From Uloborus plumipes (taxonomy: Eukaryota > Arthropoda > Arachnida > Araneae > Uloboridae), in assembly GCA_038373865.1 (NCBI GenBank), contig JAXGGA010002294.1, positions 1 through 64,000 on the forward strand: a stretch of 64,000 nucleotides of DNA, in the 5' to 3' direction. This document shows positions 58,549-64,000 of the stretch, piece by piece. Numbering within the stretch: the first letter of the stretch is position 1; each line of letters opens with the position of its first letter. The notes under the pieces were generated by a model. It searched no databases. It saw only the letters and a program-made list of their open reading frames with translations, and was not told the origin of the DNA. A program made the position numbers and the translations under genes.

Positions 58549-58727
58549 ACTGTAAAGCCATCCTGAGACTGCAGCTTCGTCCTCATTAGGACTGATCAGT
58601 CTGGATTAGATAGTAACCAAGCAGGAAGCAGAAAGTTTTCTTTTCTAAGAGATGTTTTTTCCACTATCGCGGCTACTGTCTTATCCATACTGATGAATCC
58701 TAATGAGGTTAAAACTGCAGTCTCTGG
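58549..58727. mobile_element. foldback element with 11-bp direct repeats
   Basis: ATGCCATAACT occurs at 58538-58548 and 58728-58738, a perfect 11-bp direct repeat. Inside, CCTGAGACTGCAG...CCTCATTAGGACTGAT is mirrored by ACTGATGAATCCTAATGAGG...CTGCAGTCTCTGG, arms of about 45 bp with mismatches. Long duplications with long inverted arms fit MULE-like elements (usually 8-11 bp). Non-coding, 179 bp. Confidence 0.75.
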
Positions 58728-58786
58728 ATGCCATAACTGAACTGGCAGTGTATCTCACGAATTGACCAAATGCTAGAAAGTCGATG

Positions 58787-58836
58787 TTGGTATACGGGAA
58801 AGTAGGCTCGATTAGTTCTGAGCAGAACTTTTCGTT
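58787..58836. repeat. dispersed repeat, copy 2 of 3
   Basis: TTGGTATACGGGAAAGTAGG followed by CTCGATTAGTTCTGAGCAGA matches 53397-53445 and 60626-60675. An inverted piece, TAGCCTACTTTCCCGTTAAA, lies at 59152-59171, so this copy may have had inverted ends around the palindrome at 58859-59007. Confidence 0.65.
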
Positions 58837-58858
58837 TATTAATTGCCAACTTATAATA

Positions 58859-59007
58859 ATTCTGTACCTCAGAACCAGACTAACATAAGTCCATTTTCGT
58901 CATTTTTCGGTAGAGGGGAAAAACGATTGTCGAATACATCGTTTTTCCCCTCTACCGAAAAATGACGGAAATGGACTTACGTTAGTCTGGTTCTGAGGTA
59001 CAGAATT
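58859..59007. mobile_element. near-perfect foldback palindrome, 149 bp
   Basis: AATTCTGTACCTCAGAACCA at the left is the exact complement of the right end. The arms (about 68 bp each) run through AAGTCCATTTTCGTCATTTT and CGGTAGAGGGGAAAAACGA with two or three mismatches. The loop is only about 12 bp. It would form a very stable hairpin in single strands or RNA. Confidence 0.93.
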
Positions 59008-59317
59008 ACTCACAGCAAGAGTTATATGCTTTGTTTATTTCTTGTCAGAATATGTTTATGATAAATATTTTTTAAGCACTCGACACGTGCCAAAGTATTA
59101 ACACTTACGAGAAAGTTTATGCCAACGAATAAAGTAGTCTTTCTCCGTTTTTAGCCTACTTTCCCGTTAAAAATAAAAGAAACGAAAAAAGCATTAAAAT
59201 TGGCTTAATGCATCTAAAAAATGTCGCCAAGTCCAAAAAATATCGCCAAGTAAAAAAAAAATGAAATAAATATCGAAAAATTAAAAATTTGAAAGTAGGG
59301 TATTGAGATGGGGAATT

Positions 59318-59353
59318 TGTGTGTCTGTCGGTCGGTCTGTCGGTCTGTCTGTC
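59318..59353. repeat. (GTCTGTCG)n microsatellite
   Basis: TCTGTCGGTCGGTCTGTCGG continues in the same style up to a CCCCCC run. It lies directly before the 147-bp tandem array. Confidence 0.9.
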
Positions 59354-59355
59354 CC

Positions 59356-59935
59356 CCCCTAATAACTTTTGAATGAACATTCCGATTTGGACAAACTTTT
59401 TTTTGTTGGAAAGATCTCGGCGAGTACAGCTCAATCCCATATCTGATTTTTTGATTTGAACAATTTTTGGTTCAACTTTGAGCCGTTCAAATAACCGGTC
59501 CCGCGATACTAACTTTTGAATGAACAGTCCGATTTGAACAAACTTTATTTTGTTCGAAAGATCTTTTCAGAGATACTTCATTCCCGTACCTACATTTTTG
59601 ATTTGAACAATTTTTTTGTTCAACATTGAACCGTTCAAAAAAGCTCTCACACCTAATAACTTTTGAGTGAACAGTCCGATTTAAACAAATTTTTTTTTTT
59701 GTTCGAAAGATTTCGGCAAGGATGCTTCATTACCGTATTTAAATTTTCAATTTGAACATTTTTTTCGTTCAACATTGAACCGTTCAAACAACCTTTCCCC
59801 ACCTAATAACTTTTAAGTGAACCGTCGGAATTGAATAAACTTTTTTTTGTTCGAAAGATCTCAGAGAGGCTCCTTCCCATATTTCACTTTTCAATTTGAA
59901 CAATTTTTCGTTCAATGATAAACCGTTCAGAAAAA
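59356..59935. repeat. tandem array, 147-bp unit, four copies
   Basis: AACTTTTGAATGAACA marks units at 59364, 59511, 59658 and 59808. Each carries TCCGATTTGAACAAACTT, TTGTTCGAAAGATCT and GAACAATTTTTNGTTCAA. The units differ by about 10-20 per cent, so the array is not recent. The GTTCAA/TTGAAC motif is frequent on both strands. No coding frame persists across units. Confidence 0.93.
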
Positions 59936-60239
59936 ATTTTAACATGAGCGCCTACGGAGAAATTTAAATTGAATGTCGATTCTGAACTTCAAGGCGGATT
60001 TCTTTCAAACTAACTTTGTAAGAAAATGGTTTTGATAAATAATGTATTGTAAAGTACTTTTCTGAATAATCTTCTGTGAGGACTCTGATTCCGACTCAGA
60101 CTCCGCAGACATGGCGGAAATGCAGGCTCAGAAAAAAATGACTGACTGGGCAGACGATTTTTTGTTTATTTATTTATTTGTTTTGTTTAATTTATTATTA
60201 TTATGATTTTTTTTTGGCAGACGATTTTTTTTTGTTTAC
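59936..60239. other. no recognisable gene or element
   Basis: AT-rich, with two ACGATTTTTT(G) stretches near 60152 and 60222 around a TTTATTTATTTATTTG run. Confidence 0.5.
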
Positions 60240-60680
60240 AAAAATTTTTCATTCACGAGAGCATTTTATTCTTTATTTATATTTAACAACTGGCAACGGA
60301 TTAAAAATGAAATTCAAGACATTTTATTAACGAACGAGTTTTTTTTTTCTTTCTTTGATAAAATGTGTTTTGAAGTTCTTTGTACTTTTATTTTATTTGT
60401 TTATTTTTTTTTCTTTTGAAAACGATTGTAGAATTTTTCTACGGAAGAACTATAACAGTTACATTCTTTAAAAGGTGCGACAAAACTTAATTGACTCGTT
60501 TATTTAATTTTTACGTGTCTATTTCATCTGATGAGAGGGGTATATTTTGCTTTTAGAAATCAGCTTTAAGTGCTATAGAGGTATGTTTGACATAATTTTC
60601 AGTTTCAGATGCTACAATGCCGATTTCGATGTGCGGGAAAGTAGGCTCGTTTAGTTCTTGACAGAACTTCTTGTTAGTAA
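60240..60680. repeat. dispersed repeat, copy 3 of 3
   Basis: GGCAACGGATTAAAAATGAA near 60293 and GTGCGGGAAAGTAGGCTCGT near 60632 match the two landmarks of the 53240-53445 copy, but with a longer distance between them (about 340 against 150 bp). The longer copy may be closer to full length. Confidence 0.6.
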
Positions 60681-61301
60681 AAAAGATTTAAGCAACTATG
60701 ACAACTTAATTTACCATAACCTATTTTGAAAATATGTGATGTCATTCCGTTTTTAGGATGCTCTTGTAAACTATATTAGCAGAAACCAAATATTTTCGGA
60801 CGTTGGAAAAGATATGGCCAATTAAACAAATGAATATTTACGACTTAAATTAAGGAAAGGATATTTCTTTGTTACGAAAACTTAATGAAAACAAAGAACG
60901 GGAAAATATGCTGAATGAAATGCAAATGAAGTAAGTGATATGGTTATAATTGAAGTTCCTGGAAAATTCTGGCATTCTTGCTCTTCCGTCTCTGAATTTT
61001 TAGAAATTGGTGAGGCATAAAATCAAGTATTTCTTTATGCAAATCCGGAAACTCTTATTCACTACGAAGTGTATTAAGTCCATAAATTATAATTATGTGA
61101 TAATTGAGATTAAAATTATTAACACGAGCTGAATTCGGAAATCATTTGATTTTTTTTTCTTTTTGACATATATAAATATATTTAAACATGGGTCCTAGTT
61201 TGAAAATTCAAGAGCAATAACATGGGACTAATTAAATCAGAAATAATTTTGGACTTGAACTTTTTTAGCTCTGAGCCCGATAAAAAAATAGCGGGTTGCA
61301 G

Positions 61302-62007
61302 CAGTGGCGTACGCAGACAAATCGTTTCCAGAAGGGCTGAGCCAAGTCTTTTAGAGAGGGGGGGGGGGAGGGTATCTCATAAAGTGTAGTTAAGGAAAGT
61401 AAATGTTTCGAAGTTGTGATATCAATGCTAATTTAATATGATAAAAATACATCATTATTATATTTTTAATCGTTCTACTTGATATCAAAAAGTAAGGGTT
61501 TTAATGAAAACAGAAAATGATAAAAATAAAGTTTGAAATTTTTTCTTTACTGACGGAGATGAATGAATCACATGCTCGCAATATTTAAGAAAATTGGGCT
61601 TTAATATTGTTAATTTTGCGAGTAATTTTACTATGGTTTATTATACTGGGTTTCAATCATGTTTTTTAAATATATAAATAAAATAGCTATATGAATGAAT
61701 GAGCATTAATCGGTGTTTCTAAAACATATACTTGCAATAAAAATGAGCAAAATTGAAGTACGTTAAAAAATCATTAACGTGACTTTCAGTAAATAGAAGA
61801 ATCAAAATCTGGAAAGAAATTAATTTTTCTTATTTTCTTTTAATTTTTTCTGATACTCAATGATTTGGTCTGCAAACCCCTTCTGACGTTGCAACTTTAA
61901 AACGAAAGGAAATAAAACAAATATGAAAGCTTAAATGCAAAAAATTCGCTTTGAAAATTTCGGAGGGGGCTGCAGCCCTATAAACGCACCCCCTGAGTAC
62001 GCCACTG
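61302..62007. mobile_element. hAT-type MITE with perfect 8-bp target duplication
   Basis: It starts CAGTGGCGTACGCAG and ends CTGAGTACGCCACTG, inverted termini with one mismatch. GGTTGCAG flanks both sides (61294-61301, 62008-62015). The left interior has a G run facing a GGGGGCTGCAGCC stretch near the right end. 706 bp with no transposase frame. Confidence 0.94.
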
Positions 62008-62015
62008 GGTTGCAG

Positions 62016-63335
62016 GCTTTTGAACAAGTCTGCAAGAATAACTTTTGATTGGGAGAGAAGAAAGCATAAAATCTTTATTAAAATATATTAATTTTAATCT
62101 AATGAAGATTAAATATCGTATTTTTTGGGCTATAAACATTCACAAGTAATAAGTAAAAATATTTTTTTTTTCAATTAGTTTCGCAGATTTGCTGAAGAAT
62201 CTTCTACCAGGGCTCTGAATATCTCATGTTTCCAATCAATTTAATTTTTATCTGCTTTACCGATCACAAAATATTTTGATTTTATTCCTCCCTCCCCCAT
62301 ACTCTCTTTTCTTCTTTGTTCCACTGAGGATTTCGCGCGAGTAAATTACGCTAACAGACAAAACTATTTCTGTTATGGTTACGGTTTTCAGCCTACTCGG
62401 AGCAAACAACTACTTCGAGAGAACTTTCGATCTTTCAGAACTTTGGTTCGAAATAAGTAGAACTGATGCATAAGATTTAGAGTTGGCGTGATTCGGAATT
62501 CATTTCGAGCTGGAAGATAATCAGGCGTACATCTTGGCGAGATATATTAGTAGCAGGTATGTTGTTATTCTAATGGCTCATAAATCTGTTTCAGTAGGCA
62601 GGGGGAATAGCTTTGGAGAAAAGCCAGCAGGAAACACGGTAAATCCTGTATGGAATAATGAATAGTAACACTCAAACGAGATTTCATCTAAAATTTGACT
62701 TATGTGCGTATATTTTCGATCAGATTTTGAAATTAGATTCATGGGTCAATGTTGCAAGAATGGTGCAAATCATGACTCGGTCTTCGGATTTTTTTAAAAT
62801 CAATTTTAATAATCACCTCTAGTATATCACACTTTTTACTGCTTCTCCACTTAATGTGGTTGTTTCCCATTTTTCAAAAATGTTGTCTTCCTAAAGAGCA
62901 CGGTCGTAAATTAGGAATGAATTACTTTTTTTCTTTAAACTTGACTCATTTTCATTAAAAATAATCTTAAAAGACGCCCAATGCCTGTTTCATTTTCGCT
63001 GTTGTTTCATAAGTAATTTATAAAGAGGTCAAAAATATTTTCCCCAGTTTTATTAAAAGTATCCCACCTTTAAATCATAGGAGTCAAAATGTGATTAAAG
63101 ATAGCGTTTCGAATGCGGCAACGATATTAATTATCGATTTTATAATATCTTTATCGATAATTTTAAAATGAGTTGAGATATATTATGTGGAGTAAATCTC
63201 TTAGCAATAAGATTGTCATCGTTTTTTCAAACAAAGCATTTAAAACTAAATATGAATTTGAATACAAATGAAACCAAAAGTAGTCAACATAAATAAGACA
63301 TTTTTTCAACATTTTGGATAAAGTTAACTTTTGTT
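62016..63335. other. no recognised gene; one splice-donor-like site
   Basis: The stretch 62330-62560 is less AT-rich, and it ends TTAGTAGCAG|GTATGT near 62556, a good splice-donor match. However, the frame before it is open for only about 22 codons. I do not call an exon. The rest is AT-rich with no paired termini. Confidence 0.45.
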
Positions 63336-63339
63336 TAAA

Positions 63340-63429
63340 GGAACATTTTAGTAGTATTATAAACTAATTAATACTATTAAAATGTTCCTATAATATTAGT
63401 TTATAATACTAAAGTATTATAAACTAATT
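63340..63429. repeat. AT-rich alternating palindromes
   Basis: GGAACATTTTAGTAGTATTA (63340-63359) pairs with TAATACTATTAAAATGTTCC (63369-63388). Next to it TTAGTTTATAATACT (63396-63410) pairs perfectly with AGTATTATAAACTAA (63413-63427). The block AGTATTATAAACTAATT is also present at 63353-63369, so the central inverted copy could pair with either one. Confidence 0.85.
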
Positions 63430-64000
63430 CAAAACAAAATAGAAGCTGAGCCAATATTTTGAAAAGTGCCAATTTGAAGTTGGAGTTCTCTTATTAAAAA
63501 AAATTTTTGCAGAAAAAAATTAATATTGGATTCTAAGTCTAAATTGGGTCTAAATGCAAGAAAATAAAAGGGGGGAGGTCAAGGAAGTTATTTACCCCTC
63601 CTTAGATTACTCACTTTTAAGCCGTTACAGATCTGATGAGTGGTACAGACCTGATGTTAAGGGGTTACAGTACCTCAAAAATGACCAAAAGACCAAAAAA
63701 TTTTTTATTGCTTATTTCAAAAGTAAAAGTTATTTAAAACACTCAGAAAAAAATAGCATTGTTCTAGCTAAATTATTTAAAAAGTTATGAGCGACTTTAG
63801 GGCATGCATGCTATGTGTTCTAATGGAAAAACCAAACTTTAAAGTGCTTTTTCTCGGTGATCAGTTTTTAGTGTTTCTATGTTACTGGAAATGCTAAGGA
63901 ATTTTTTCTATTAAAGATATAACTTTAAAGCAATATTTTTTGCACTCAGGATAATATATTTAACAAAACTGTGCATTGAATAAGCGTTTTATTAATTACA
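63430..64000. other. end of window, no supported gene
   Basis: A 78-codon plus-strand frame (63554-63790) is present, but it has no recognisable motif and is lysine- and serine-rich. I see no terminus or repeat. Confidence 0.45.

Noticed and set aside
59156..59440. 94-codon minus-strand frame
   Set aside because: It overlaps the GTCT microsatellite and the first unit of the 147-bp array, and the frame is not kept in later units.
62338..62556. Possible exon ending at CAG|GTATGT
   Set aside because: The frame before the donor is open for only about 22 codons and no acceptor is convincing.

Overview
This is AT-rich, gene-poor nuclear DNA from an animal. I think it is an arthropod, and perhaps an arachnid such as a spider, but that is inferred only from the style of its repeats and transposase relics. 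I found no intact protein-coding gene, rRNA or functional tRNA. The window reads as intergenic or deep intronic sequence built by layers of transposable elements, with many boundaries readable to the base.

Layout. At 0.3-3.5 kb there is a tRNA-derived SINE with a 15-bp target duplication, then Helitron A (1962-3484). At 4.0-8.8 kb there is a long-armed foldback element, two tandem copies of one TIR element, a small hAT MITE and Helitron C (7120-8785) carrying another hAT MITE. At 9.1 kb a short GC-richer stretch ends in a good splice donor and is the best candidate host exon, though weak. At 12.0-12.7 kb a degenerate minisatellite in a reverse-strand Helitron is split by a TTAA-flanked MITE. 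At 14.1-17.1 kb Helitron B contains a second Helitron (15158-16186) that carries a remnant of a Helitron Rep/helicase protein, and a third Helitron end follows at once.

At 17.5-21.3 kb lie TTAA MITEs and ACAGT-type TIR elements, one expanded into a 29-bp tandem array. At 22.6 kb is the C-terminal end of a non-LTR retrotransposon ORF2. From 23 to 42 kb there are Tigger-like MITEs, a second SINE, several hAT elements with perfect 8-bp target duplications (one nested in another), and TTAA elements. From 42 to 47 kb little is recognisable.

The most striking locus is 48.0-51.6 kb. It holds a decayed Tc1-like transposon on the minus strand. Its transposase reading frame was interrupted by a 2646-bp TIR element with a CATG target duplication. 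That element is largely filled by about 21 copies of an 86-bp palindromic satellite, whose orientation flips near 49.67 kb. At 53.8-56.4 kb is a complete 2.6-kb DNA transposon with 13-bp TIRs, repeated subterminal motifs and a broken DDD/E-like transposase. The last 7 kb hold foldback elements, a four-unit tandem array, a hAT element and AT-rich alternating palindromes.

No genes here work together as a pathway. The biology on show is element-in-element insertion, and satellites that arose inside TIR elements.
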